In this document: positions 1 through 6,699 of the stretch, piece by piece | How positions within the stretch are numbered: the stretch's first letter is position 1 | Layout: the number at the start of each line of letters is the position of its first letter | Assembly (NCBI GenBank): GCA_022710245.1 | Contig: JAKLHH010000111.1 | Span: 1-11,849 of the forward strand | DNA length: 11,849 nt | Origin: Myxococcota bacterium | GTDB lineage: Bacteria; Myxococcota; Polyangia; GCA-2747355; JAKLHH01 | Reading direction: 5' to 3' | Notes under the pieces: generated by a model | What the model saw: only the letters and a program-made list of their open reading frames with translations | Databases searched by the model: none | What the model was told of the DNA's origin: nothing | Program-made: the position numbers and the translations under genes

Positions 1-918
1 CTGGTCCAGATCGACGAGGATCTGGCGGTGGCGGCCGCCTCGCCCGACTTCGGCCTCGAGCTCTGCGTCGCCTGCCTGAAGGTCGACTGGAACCGCAACG
101 GTCACGTCGACCACCGCGACGCGCGCTTCCTCGAGGTCGAGCTGGACGCCGAAGGTCACGCCTACCCCGACGGTGACCCGCGGCGGCGACCGACCTTTCG
201 CTTCGACCAGGGCGACCTCGCCTGGGCGCGGGCGTTCGTCTCCTTCCAGCGCGCCGCGCTGAGCATCCTCATCGCCTGGGACCTCGGCGACGTGAACGCG
301 CTCCTCGGCGCGGCCCGCGGCAGCGACCGCAGCGCGCTGCAGCGCGAGGTGGTGATCAAGCTGCGCTCCCCGGAGCGCATCGCGGCGGCGCGCAAGCTGA
401 TCCTCGAGGGGCTGGCGCGCGCCGACGAGGCGCGGCAGAGCTACCTGGCGGAGACCGACGACGACCGCGAGTGGCTGCCGAACCCGCGCCAGCGCAGCCA
501 CCCGCTGCCGCTCCCCGTCGACGACGCGCTCTACCAGGTCTGGGAGCAGGTGCTCGGCGACCTGCGGCGGATCGTGGACGGCGACGAGGGCCTCAGCGTG
601 GCCGAGCTCGCGCAGCTCGGGGACCACCGCTGGGCGTCCCCGCCGCGGGGCTTCATCGACGTCGGCGGCATGCTGCGCCGACCGAAGAACCTGGTCCTCG
701 ACCTGCGGCGCCTCGGCGAGGTGACGTCGGAGCAGGTCCACCGCGACCGCGCGGCGGCGCGCCCCGAGGCGCTCCTGCGCGGGGTCCTCGGCGACTACTA
801 CCAGGGCAGCATGCGGCCGAGCCCGCTGATCCAGCGGCTCGAGCGGATGAAGTCGGAGGTCAAGCGCGGGAGCGAGTCGCTCGAGCGCAAGCTCCGCTAC
901 CTGATCTGGCTGAACTAG
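1..918 (+). CDS. EF-hand-like protein of unknown function, 5' partial
   Basis: The frame is open from base 1, so the N-terminus lies outside the window; a GTG at 28 is only the first in-window start-like codon. The visible part is 305 codons. An EF-hand-type calcium loop is seen at 85-120 (D-W-N-R-N-G-H-V-D-H-R-D): acidic or Asn residues at loop positions 1, 3, 5, 9 and 12, and Gly at 6. Position 12 is Asp rather than the usual Glu. A weaker acidic stretch, VDGDEGLSVAEL, lies near 574-609. The C-terminus is charged and probably helical, ending in KLRYLIWLN. From memory, similar EF-hand hypothetical proteins are common in myxobacteria, often secreted or lipid-anchored, but the signal region is not visible here. 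The dehydrogenase gene starts 32 nt downstream on the same strand, so the two may be co-transcribed. The gene is clearly real from its codon bias; its function is unknown. Confidence 0.8.
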   Translation: MVQIDEDLAVAAASPDFGLELCVACLKVDWNRNGHVDHRDARFLEVELDAEGHAYPDGDPRRRPTFRFDQGDLAWARAFVSFQRAALSILIAWDLGDVNALLGAARGSDRSALQREVVIKLRSPERIAAARKLILEGLARADEARQSYLAETDDDREWLPNPRQRSHPLPLPVDDALYQVWEQVLGDLRRIVDGDEGLSVAELAQLGDHRWASPPRGFIDVGGMLRRPKNLVLDLRRLGEVTSEQVHRDRAAARPEALLRGVLGDYYQGSMRPSPLIQRLERMKSEVKRGSESLERKLRYLIWLN

Positions 919-950
919 GGGTGTCCGTGTCCGTGGGCAGGGAGGAGACG

Positions 951-1910
951 ATGCGCGCGGCCTGGATCGAGCAGGGCAGGGTGTCGCTCAGGGACGTGCC
1001 GGCGCCGGTCGCCGGGCAGGGTGAGGCGCTGGTGCGCGTGCGGCTGGCGGGCGTCTGCGCCACCGACCTCGAGCTGGTGCGAGGCTACGCCGGCTTCAAA
1101 GGCGTGCCGGGGCACGAGCTCGTCGGCGAGGTCCTCTCCGCACCGCCCGGGTGCGACCTCGTCGGCGCCCGCGTGGTGGCGGAGATCAACGCGCCCTGCG
1201 GGAGCTGCGCCACCTGCCGGGCAGGGCGGCCGCGGCACTGCCCCTCGCGCAGCGTCCTCGGCATCAGCGGTCGGAGCGGCGCCTTCGCCGAGGAGGTCGC
1301 GCTCCCGGTCGCGAGCCTGCACCGGGTGCCGCCCTCGGTGGCCGACGAGCGGGCGGTCTTCGTCGAGCCGCTCGCCGCCGCGCTCGAGGTGCTGGAGCAG
1401 GTCCTGGTGCGCCCCGGCGACCGCGTGCTCCTCCTCGGCGCCGGCCGCCTCGGGCAGCTCATCGCGCGGGCGCTCTGGCTGCACGGCTGCGAGCTCGGGG
1501 TGGTGGCCCGCCACGCGCGGCAGCGGGAGCTCCTCGCCGCTCACGGTGTGCCGCTCCTCGACGAGGCCGCGGTCCCGCGTCGCAGCTTCGACCTCGTGGT
1601 GGAGGCGACGGGCTCTCCGGCCGGGCTCGAGCTCGCGCTCCAGGCCGTGCGGCCCGCGGGCACGCTGGTCCTCAAGAGCACCTACGTCGGCGCGGTCGGC
1701 CTCGCGCTCGCGCCGATCGTCGTCGACGAGATCACCATCGTGGGCTCCCGCTGCGGGCCGTTTCCGCCTGCTCTGCGGCTCCTCGAGGCCGGGCTCATCG
1801 ACCCGACCGATCTGATCGACGCCTGCCTGCCCCTGTCGAAGGTCGAGGAGGCGTTCGCGCTCGCCGCCCAGCCCGGCGCGCTCAAGGTGCTCCTGGCTCC
1901 TCGACGCTGA
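951..1910 (+). CDS. zinc-dependent alcohol dehydrogenase-like MDR family protein
   Basis: This 319-aa protein belongs to the medium-chain dehydrogenase/reductase superfamily, NAD(P)-dependent oxidoreductases acting on alcohols, sugars or related carbonyls in the cytoplasm. Catalytic zinc ligands are visible as C36 (GVCATD) and the GHE motif H55-E56. Structural zinc ligands are C83, C86, C89 and C97. The Rossmann dinucleotide motif is GAGRLG at residues 163-168, preceded by E139-P140 of the usual FxEPLA segment. The length and the pattern VVEATGSPxGLELAL, then LKSTY, then SRCGPF resemble, from memory, the conserved-domain subgroup 'MDR_like' cd08242, whose substrate is unknown. ATG 951 is chosen because GGAGGAG at 941-947 sits just before it and the fold begins there. 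Longer upstream starts would overlap the preceding gene in another frame. All key residues are intact. Confidence 0.9.
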   Translation: MRAAWIEQGRVSLRDVPAPVAGQGEALVRVRLAGVCATDLELVRGYAGFKGVPGHELVGEVLSAPPGCDLVGARVVAEINAPCGSCATCRAGRPRHCPSRSVLGISGRSGAFAEEVALPVASLHRVPPSVADERAVFVEPLAAALEVLEQVLVRPGDRVLLLGAGRLGQLIARALWLHGCELGVVARHARQRELLAAHGVPLLDEAAVPRRSFDLVVEATGSPAGLELALQAVRPAGTLVLKSTYVGAVGLALAPIVVDEITIVGSRCGPFPPALRLLEAGLIDPTDLIDACLPLSKVEEAFALAAQPGALKVLLAPRR

Positions 1911-1923
1911 CGCGCGCTCCTCC

Positions 1924-1955
1924 TGGAACGCGCGCTTGGTGCCGCAGATGACACG
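1924..1955. repeat. imperfect direct repeat, left copy flanking the LRR segment
   Basis: It contains the 12-bp core GCCGCAGATGAC at 1941-1952, preceded by a GAAC-(N) GCGC-rich stretch. The same core recurs at 2732-2743 in the same orientation with a similar lead-in. The two copies bracket the atypical LRR segment. They may be a scar of an insertion or recombination, or shared short sequence of unrelated origin. Confidence 0.4.
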
Positions 1956-1966
1956 TCCCATGAGCA

Positions 1967-2602
1967 TCAGTCATCTTCGCCGCGCTCGCAGAGGTACCCA
2001 CGCTCAGAAAGGTACTCTTCTACTGGTATGCTTCCTGGAATGCACGGCACCATCCGGAGCTGCTCTCCGCTGACCACTCGGCGGAATCGTCGCTGCAGCA
2101 TCTGCACGCCGTCCGGGCTCAGGTAGTTCGACGTCGCATCCAGCACTTCAAGGGCTCGCAACGAATCCGCCAGACGCGCCAGGGTCCGCGCTCCCCGGTC
2201 AGTCATCATCCCTCGCGAGAGATCGAGCGTCCTCAGCTGGCTCGCGACCCGGGAACCAGGGAGCACCCCGCAGAGGGCATCGGCGAACTCACAGTCCCTC
2301 AGGCCCAGCTGGCGAACATTCGGGATGGCTTCGCCTGTCAGCACCGGATCGAGGTCGGCCAGTTTCAAGGTTCTGCAGCTCAGGACCAGGCGCTCGAGAC
2401 ACGGCCACCTCGTCGCCACCGCGAACCTCAGGCACGACGGAGCGCTCTCCTCGTCGTCTCCCCCGCCCGGCTGCCCGAGCTCCAGCACCAGCTCTCGCAG
2501 GTTGGAGCGAAGCGAGAGGAACGTCGCAAGGCTGGCGCCGACGAGACCTCCCCTGATGGATAAGCGGCGCAGGCACGGGAAGGGGGCACGGACGACGTGC
2601 AG
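1967..2602 (-). pseudogene. truncated leucine-rich-repeat protein gene
   Basis: The frame reads a series of LRR-like units, such as PCLRRLSIRGG, NLRELVLELG, PCLERLVLSC, NVRQLGLRDC, QLRTLDLSRG and ALEVLDATSN, and ends in GYLCERGEDD. LRR proteins normally form curved scaffolds for protein binding. The frame starts after a TAG at 2603-2605. No ATG, GTG or TTG occurs before a GTG at 2488, which already lies inside the repeats. The LRR pattern therefore extends upstream of any usable start, and the N-terminal part is missing or cut off by the nonsense codon. Codons near the 3' end are unlike the neighbours (ATT, CCA, GGA, ATA, GTA, GAA, CTT, TCT), and the segment is visibly less GC-rich. From memory, myxobacterial genomes hold many such LRR paralogues. 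A 173-aa product from GTG 2488 cannot be excluded, but no good ribosome-binding site was seen. Confidence 0.6.
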
Positions 2603-2712
2603 CTAGGTGACGTCAAGTGACTTCGCCGGCGGCAGGGGCAGCGGTGTCCGACGGGAGCTGTTCGAGGTCAGAACGGGTCGCTCGCGGGGCGGATGATTGA
2701 GGGTCCCGGTCC

Positions 2713-2745
2713 TTGAACACGTGCGCTGCGCGCCGCAGATGACGC
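2713..2745. repeat. imperfect direct repeat, right copy flanking the LRR segment
   Basis: It carries the core GCCGCAGATGAC at 2732-2743, identical to 1941-1952, with a similar upstream GAACACGTGCGC stretch. It lies about 790 bp from the left copy. The stretch 2603-2766 otherwise holds no gene that can be supported; only an isolated TGACGTCA palindrome is visible at 2608-2615. Confidence 0.4.
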
Positions 2746-2766
2746 GGTGCGGCTGGAAGTTACGCA

Positions 2767-2795
2767 TTGACACTGTCATATGACACTGTCATAAA
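2767..2795 (+). promoter_or_regulatory. promoter and tandem palindromic operator of the MerR-VIT operon
   Basis: A consensus -35 TTGACA (2767-2772) is followed by a 17-bp spacer and a -10-like CATAAA (2790-2795, four of six consensus bases). Over this lie two tandem 13-bp copies of TGACACTGTCATA (2768-2780 and 2781-2793). Each contains the palindrome TGACA-C-TGTCA, and the pair is itself almost symmetric about TATA. A regulator bound here would cover the -35, the spacer and much of the -10. MerR-family dimers bind dyad sequences in promoter spacers, usually of 19-20 bp, so autoregulation by the adjacent regulator is likely. The -10 ends 6 nt before the ATG, so the start point would fall on or next to it, and no Shine-Dalgarno is seen: a leaderless message. 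Confidence 0.7.
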
Positions 2796-2801
2796 CAGAA
2801 C

Positions 2802-3569
2802 ATGACCGTTCGAGCTAGCCAGCGCTGGACCATCGAGGAGCTAGGCCAGCAGGTGGAGCAGGCGCTCTCGGTGGGCTACGAGGGCCCGATGAACGGCCAG
2901 ATCCGGGCGATCCCGGACCCTCGCACCATCCGCTACTACAGCACCCTCGGCCTCCTCGATCGTCCGGCCGAGCTGCGCGGGCGCACCGCCCTCTACGGAC
3001 GGCGGCACCTCCTGCAGCTCGTCGCTATCAAGCGGCTGCAGGCCGAGGGCCGCACGCTGCAGCAGGTCCAGCAGCAGCTCGTCGGCTGCAGCGACGCTGA
3101 GCTCGAGCGGATCGCAGCGGTCCCGGCACACCCGGCGCGGACGGCCGGGAGCGAGCCGCAGCCAGCGAGGGCGACTCGCCGTCGGGGCCGCTTCTGGGGA
3201 GAGATCCCGTCGGTGGAGCAGGCGTCGGTCGTGCCGGCGCCGGTGATCGCGCCGACGGCGCCCGCCTCGACCGCGCCAGCGTCGGCCTCGGCAGCGCCAG
3301 CCGCGGCAGCAGCGCCGGGAGCTCGCCTCCTCCTCGAGCTCCCGCTCGCCGAGGGCGCCTCGCTGCTCCTCGCCGGCGGACCGCTCTCCGAGGAGGCGCT
3401 CTCCGCCCTGCGCGCGGCGGCTGCGCCGCTCCTCGAGGAGCTCCGCGCCCGCGGGCTGCTGGGCCCGCGCCGCGCTGTCGTTGGTCGCGGCAGCTCCACC
3501 CGACCGCCCAACCTGGGCGGCGCCGCGACGACTGCTACAGATGATCCCGAGAAAGGGGATGCGCGATGA
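2802..3569 (+). CDS. MerR-family transcriptional regulator
   Basis: This 255-aa protein has an N-terminal winged helix of MerR type. W9-T-I-E-E-L starts the helix-turn-helix. DPRTIRYYSTLGLL (39-52) is the hallmark second helix and wing entry. LYGRRHLLQLVAIKRLQAEG (64-83) is the second half. Unlike classic MerR proteins, about 16 extra residues (roughly 23-38) lie between the first helices and TIRYY. An Ala/Pro-rich linker (about 120-178) connects to a small C-terminal segment of hydrophobic strands and a helix (about 180-230, LLLELPLAEGASLLL onward), with no cysteine metal site. ATG 2802 fits the family start and directly follows the promoter. It overlaps the next gene by ATGA (3566-3569), indicating translational coupling. 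It probably controls the VIT/VWA gene and itself through the tandem TGACACTGTCA operator. The inducer is unknown. Confidence 0.85.
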   Translation: MTVRASQRWTIEELGQQVEQALSVGYEGPMNGQIRAIPDPRTIRYYSTLGLLDRPAELRGRTALYGRRHLLQLVAIKRLQAEGRTLQQVQQQLVGCSDAELERIAAVPAHPARTAGSEPQPARATRRRGRFWGEIPSVEQASVVPAPVIAPTAPASTAPASASAAPAAAAAPGARLLLELPLAEGASLLLAGGPLSEEALSALRAAAAPLLEELRARGLLGPRRAVVGRGSSTRPPNLGGAATTATDDPEKGDAR

Positions 3570-6130
3570 GCCAGGTGATCAGCATGACGACCGTCACGAT
3601 CATGACCGACGACGAGGTGCGGCGTGGCGCGCGGTCCGACGAGGCCAGCTTCGGCTCCCTCGCCACCGACCGCGGCCACCTGCCGCTCCGCGCGATGGAG
3701 GTGAGCGGCCGCATCACCGGGCTCGTCTCCGAGCTCGCGGTCCGGCAGACCTTCGTCAACACGCTCGGCGTGCCGCTCGAGGCGACCTACCTCTTCCCGC
3801 TCCCGGACCGCGCCGCCGTGACCGGCTTCCGCATGGAGGTGAAGGGCAGGGTGATCGAGGGTCTGATCAAGGAGCGCGGCGAGGCGCGCGAGGAGTACGA
3901 GCGCGCCCTCGAGGCCGGCCACCGCGCGGCGATCACCGAGGAGGAGCGACCGGGCGTCTTCACGATGAGGGTCGGCAACCTCCCGGCGGGCGAGGAGGTG
4001 AGCGTACGCCTGACGCTGGTCGGGCCGCTCCCCTTCGAGGACGGCGAGGCGACCTTCCGCTTCCCGCTCGTCGTCGCGCCGCGCTACATCCCGGGGACGC
4101 CGCTCTCCGGCGAGAGCGTCGGTGACGGGACGATGCCCGACACGGACGCGGTCCCCGACGCCTCGCGCATCACGCCGCCGGTGCTCCTGCGCGGCTACCC
4201 GAACCCGGTGCGGCTCGAGCTCTCGGTCGCCATCGACCCGGGCGCGGCGCCGCTCGGCGACCTCCGCTCGAGCCTGCACGTCGTCGAGACCGAGCCGCGG
4301 GACGAGCGCCTCGCGCGCCAGGCCCCCTGGGAGGGGCGCCTCTTCCGGGTGGCGCTGAAGCCGGGTGAGCGCCTCGACCGCGACTTCATCCTGCGCTTCC
4401 GCCTCGGCGACGGCGCGGTCCGCACCTCGCTCGCGCTGCGTCCCGACCGCGAGGGCGCTGAGGGCACGTTCCTGCTCACGCTGGTGCCGCCGGCGAGCCT
4501 CGCGCCCGGCCTGCCCCGCGACGTGATCTTCGTCCTCGACCGCTCGGGGAGCATGGAGGGCTGGAAGATGGTCGCCGCGCGCCGCGCGGTGGCTCGGATG
4601 ATCGACAGCCTCGGGCCGCGCGACCGCTTCGCGGTGCTCGCCTTCGACGACGTGATCGAGACGCCGCCCGAGCTCCCGGCCCGCGAGCTCGCCCCTGCGA
4701 GTGACCGCAACCGCTTCCGCGCGGTGGAGTTCCTCGCCGGGCTGCAGGCGCGAGGCGGGACCGAGCTGGCCGCGCCGCTCGAGCTGGCGGCTGATCAGCT
4801 CGCCGGCGGCTACCAGGACCGCGATCGCGTGATCGTGCTCGCCACCGACGGCCAGGTGGGCAACGAGGACCAGATCCTGCGCCGGCTGGGCAAGCGCGTG
4901 AAGGGCGCGCGCGTCTTCACGCTGGGCATCGACCAGGCGGTGAACGAGGGCTTCCTGCGCCGCCTGGCCGCGCTGGGGGCGGGCTCCTGCGAGCTGGTCG
5001 AGTCGGAGGATCGCCTCGACGAGGTGATGGCGAAGATCCACCGGCGCATCGGGACGCCGGTGCTGAGCGAGCTGCGCGTGGAGCCGAGCGGCCTCGAGCT
5101 GGTGCCCGGCACGCTGGTGCCGGCGCGGCCCGCCGACCTCTTCCCGGGCACGCCGCTCGTCGTCCTCGGTCGCTACCGCGGCAGCGTGAGCGGACGGCTC
5201 GGCGTGCGAGGCCGCGACGCGGCCGGGCGCGCCTTCAGCGAGGAGGTCCACGGCGCGCCGTCCTCGAACGCCGCGCTGGCCGCGCTCTGGGCGCGCGGGC
5301 AGCTCCGCCAGCTCGAGGACCGCTACCTCACCAGCGAGGGCGAGAAGGACGCGCTCGAGCGGCAGATCGTCGAGACCTCGCTGCGCTTCGGCGTGCTCAG
5401 CCGCTTCACCGCCTTCGTCGCGGTGGATCGCACCGAGGTCGTCAGCCCGGGCGGCGGGCAGCAGCACGTGGTGCAGCCCGTGGAGGCGCCGAAGGACTGG
5501 GGCATGTTCGAGGCCACCGCGGCGCCGGCGCAGACCATGGCGGGCACCGTGATGCCCCGCATGCTGGGGCTCGCCAACGCGGTGTTCGGCGGAGGCGCGC
5601 CGATGAGGCCGGCGCAGGCTCCGTCGATGGCGGCGCCCTCGGGGCCCCCGGTGCCGCGCTCGCCTGTCCCGGCGCCCGCCTCGGCTTCGATGCCCGCGCC
5701 GAAGATGGCGAGGATGGCGAGCCGGGCTCTCCCCGGGAAGTCCGAGGAGGCGGAGAAGGACGACGAGGGGCTGCCCGCGCTCGACCTGGCTCCCTACCGC
5801 GCGCGCGCGGCGGGGCTGCTCGCCAGCGTGAAGCCGGGCCTCGCCGGCGCCGTGCTCCTCGAGGAGGCCGGCAGGCTCGCGCTGCAGCTCGGCCAGCTCC
5901 TCGAGGACCTCGCCTCGGTGGGCGGCCCGCCTGCGGTGCAGGACGCGCTGCGGCCGCTGCAGGAGGAGCTGCGGCGCCTCGTCGACGCGAGCGCCGACGA
6001 GCGGACGCTCGGCGAGGCGCTCGGGCGCGCCCTCGAGGGGCTGCGCGCCTTCGCCGAGGGCAAGGACGACGGGGGCCAGGGAGAGGGAGGCAAGGGCGGC
6101 AAGCGGAGCCGCTGGGCCTTCTGGCGCTGA
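3566..6130 (+). CDS. VIT and von Willebrand factor A domain protein
   Basis: This is an 854-aa protein with the inter-alpha-trypsin-inhibitor-like arrangement. A VIT domain covers about residues 33-175 (VRQTFVNTLGVPLEATYLFP, then EAREEYERALEAG and GVFTMRVGNLPAGE). A VWA domain follows at about 318-490 with a complete metal-binding MIDAS: D325-x-S327-x-S329 (DRSGS), T399 (GGTEL) and D428 (ATDG). VWA domains bind protein partners through Mg2+. After a beta-rich region comes a Pro/Ala/Met-rich linker (about 670-720). A helical C-terminus (about 740-835) ends in a basic-aromatic tail, RSRWAFWR. No signal peptide or membrane segment is apparent, so a cytoplasmic location is inferred, which is notable because many bacterial VIT proteins are exported. 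AAGGGG before the ATGA overlap supplies the ribosome-binding site. It is co-transcribed with the MerR gene. The role is unknown; a scaffold for a protein assembly is plausible. Confidence 0.9.
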   Translation: MSQVISMTTVTIMTDDEVRRGARSDEASFGSLATDRGHLPLRAMEVSGRITGLVSELAVRQTFVNTLGVPLEATYLFPLPDRAAVTGFRMEVKGRVIEGLIKERGEAREEYERALEAGHRAAITEEERPGVFTMRVGNLPAGEEVSVRLTLVGPLPFEDGEATFRFPLVVAPRYIPGTPLSGESVGDGTMPDTDAVPDASRITPPVLLRGYPNPVRLELSVAIDPGAAPLGDLRSSLHVVETEPRDERLARQAPWEGRLFRVALKPGERLDRDFILRFRLGDGAVRTSLALRPDREGAEGTFLLTLVPPASLAPGLPRDVIFVLDRSGSMEGWKMVAARRAVARMIDSLGPRDRFAVLAFDDVIETPPELPARELAPASDRNRFRAVEFLAGLQARGGTELAAPLELAADQLAGGYQDRDRVIVLATDGQVGNEDQILRRLGKRVKGARVFTLGIDQAVNEGFLRRLAALGAGSCELVESEDRLDEVMAKIHRRIGTPVLSELRVEPSGLELVPGTLVPARPADLFPGTPLVVLGRYRGSVSGRLGVRGRDAAGRAFSEEVHGAPSSNAALAALWARGQLRQLEDRYLTSEGEKDALERQIVETSLRFGVLSRFTAFVAVDRTEVVSPGGGQQHVVQPVEAPKDWGMFEATAAPAQTMAGTVMPRMLGLANAVFGGGAPMRPAQAPSMAAPSGPPVPRSPVPAPASASMPAPKMARMASRALPGKSEEAEKDDEGLPALDLAPYRARAAGLLASVKPGLAGAVLLEEAGRLALQLGQLLEDLASVGGPPAVQDALRPLQEELRRLVDASADERTLGEALGRALEGLRAFAEGKDDGGQGEGGKGGKRSRWAFWR

Positions 6131-6160
6131 GGCGCGGGGCAGGGGTCCCGGGGGCGGAGC

Positions 6161-6514
6161 TCAGCGCGCGGTGCGCCGGTTGCCGACGGCGGCGAGGAGC
6201 CAGACGAGCGAGAGCATGGTGAAGCCGAGGATGGCCGGCGTCAGTGACTCGCCGATGCCGGTCATCACGATCAGGGTCCGGTCGGGGCTCTTCGCCCACT
6301 CCGGGTGCTGCGGCACCTTGAACATCACGGCCGCGATGCAGGAGACGAACCCGCTCAGGATGGCGAAGACCGTCGCCGTCGAGAGCGAGCGGAGGATCGC
6401 CGCCCGGCGCTCGCTCGGGCGCCAGGCGAAGAGCACCGCGGTCAGCAACGCGACCAGCCCGAAGACGAGCACGATCCAGATCGGCACTCCGCCTGCGCGC
6501 ATGAACTCCATCAT
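6161..6514 (-). CDS. small MotA/TolQ/ExbB-like three-helix membrane protein
   Basis: This 117-aa inner-membrane protein has three predicted helices at about residues 12-31, 44-64 and 90-110. The opening MMEFMRAGGVPIWIVLVFG resembles the start of MotA/TolQ/ExbB subunits. GIGESLTPAILGFTMLSLVWLLAAVGNRR (86-114) resembles their conserved GxxEALxxTAxGL helix that lines the proton path. It is much shorter than TolQ or ExbB (about 220-240 aa), lacking most of the cytoplasmic part, and no ExbD/TolD partner is present. ATG 6514 is chosen because AAGGAGG (minus strand, 6527-6521) lies 6 nt upstream; the frame extends further but without such support. The gene diverges from the sigma-factor gene and shares its TGTCAC-N16-CGTT promoter motif. 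It converges on the VIT gene with only 30 nt between stops. The proton-channel assignment is inference; it may be a sensor or stress membrane protein. Confidence 0.7.
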   Translation of the reverse strand: MMEFMRAGGVPIWIVLVFGLVALLTAVLFAWRPSERRAAILRSLSTATVFAILSGFVSCIAAVMFKVPQHPEWAKSPDRTLIVMTGIGESLTPAILGFTMLSLVWLLAAVGNRRTAR

Positions 6515-6558
6515 CGGTGACCTCCTTGGAGCCGCTCTGTCGGGCTCCTGGAAGCTAC

Positions 6559-6584
6559 AACGAACTGCCTCGCGGGGCGTGACA
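6559..6584 (-). promoter_or_regulatory. ECF-type promoter of the TolQ-like gene
   Basis: On the minus strand TGTCAC (6584-6579) is followed by 16 nt and CGTT (6562-6559). The matching plus-strand element at 6665-6690 has identical spacing, and extended identity covers TGTCACGC-N-CC and CGTT-R-TA. The start point would fall near 6550, leaving a leader of about 36 nt with a Shine-Dalgarno. TGTCAC...CGT(C/T) is a known class of ECF promoter; the -35 is like that reported for ECF41-type sigma factors. Confidence 0.6.
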
Positions 6585-6589
6585 CAAAC

Positions 6590-6632
6590 TCGCCCTCCAT
6601 CGCGGAGCCTCCGAAGGAGGCGAGCAGGGCGA
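6590..6632. repeat. two-tier inverted repeat between the divergent promoters
   Basis: The outer arms are TCGCCCT (6590-6596) and AGGGCGA (6626-6632). The inner arms are GCCTCC (6607-6612) and GGAGGC (6616-6621) with loop GAA. It lies exactly between the two -35 elements. It could be a DNA-binding site or simply a GC-rich hairpin. No T-run follows on either strand, so a terminator is unlikely. Confidence 0.4.
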
Positions 6633-6664
6633 AGTCTGATGCTCGCCTCGTGGCTGAACGGTCT

Positions 6665-6690
6665 TGTCACGCGCCTCTGGCTCGGGCGTT
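6665..6690 (+). promoter_or_regulatory. ECF-type promoter of the sigma-factor gene
   Basis: TGTCAC (6665-6670), 16 nt, then CGTT (6687-6690) matches the divergent element on the other strand. The start point is expected around 6697-6701, next to the GTG at 6700, so the sigma-factor message would be leaderless or nearly so. The presence of this element in front of the sigma gene itself suggests autoregulation, which is usual for ECF factors. Confidence 0.6.
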
Positions 6691-6699
6691 ATACCAGGC

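Noticed and set aside
471..950. N-terminal extension of the dehydrogenase frame
   Set aside because: It overlaps the EF-hand gene out of frame and is Pro/Arg/Ala low complexity. The MDR fold and a strong ribosome-binding site both begin at ATG 951.
915..1967. 350-codon minus-strand frame opposite the dehydrogenase
   Set aside because: Shadow of the dehydrogenase gene, with Arg/Glu/His-rich low-complexity protein and no recognisable motif.
2608..2623. TGACGTCA palindrome followed by AAGTGACTT
   Set aside because: Single short dyads with no gene start correctly placed beside them; expected by chance.
2993..5467. 824-codon open frame on the minus strand
   Set aside because: It is antisense to the MerR and VIT/VWA genes and arises from G/C third-position bias. 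It shows low-complexity His/Arg/Glu/Ala composition and no domain, whereas the plus-strand frames carry clear domains.
6655..6690. GAAC (6656-6659) with CGTT as an ECF promoter
   Set aside because: The spacing of 27 nt is far from the 16-17 nt expected, whereas TGTCAC-N16-CGTT fits exactly and has a partner on the other strand.
6664..6699. TTG 6664 as the sigma-factor start
   Set aside because: It lies inside the TGTCAC-N16-CGTT promoter and has no ribosome-binding site; GTG 6700 gives a normal ECF N-terminus.
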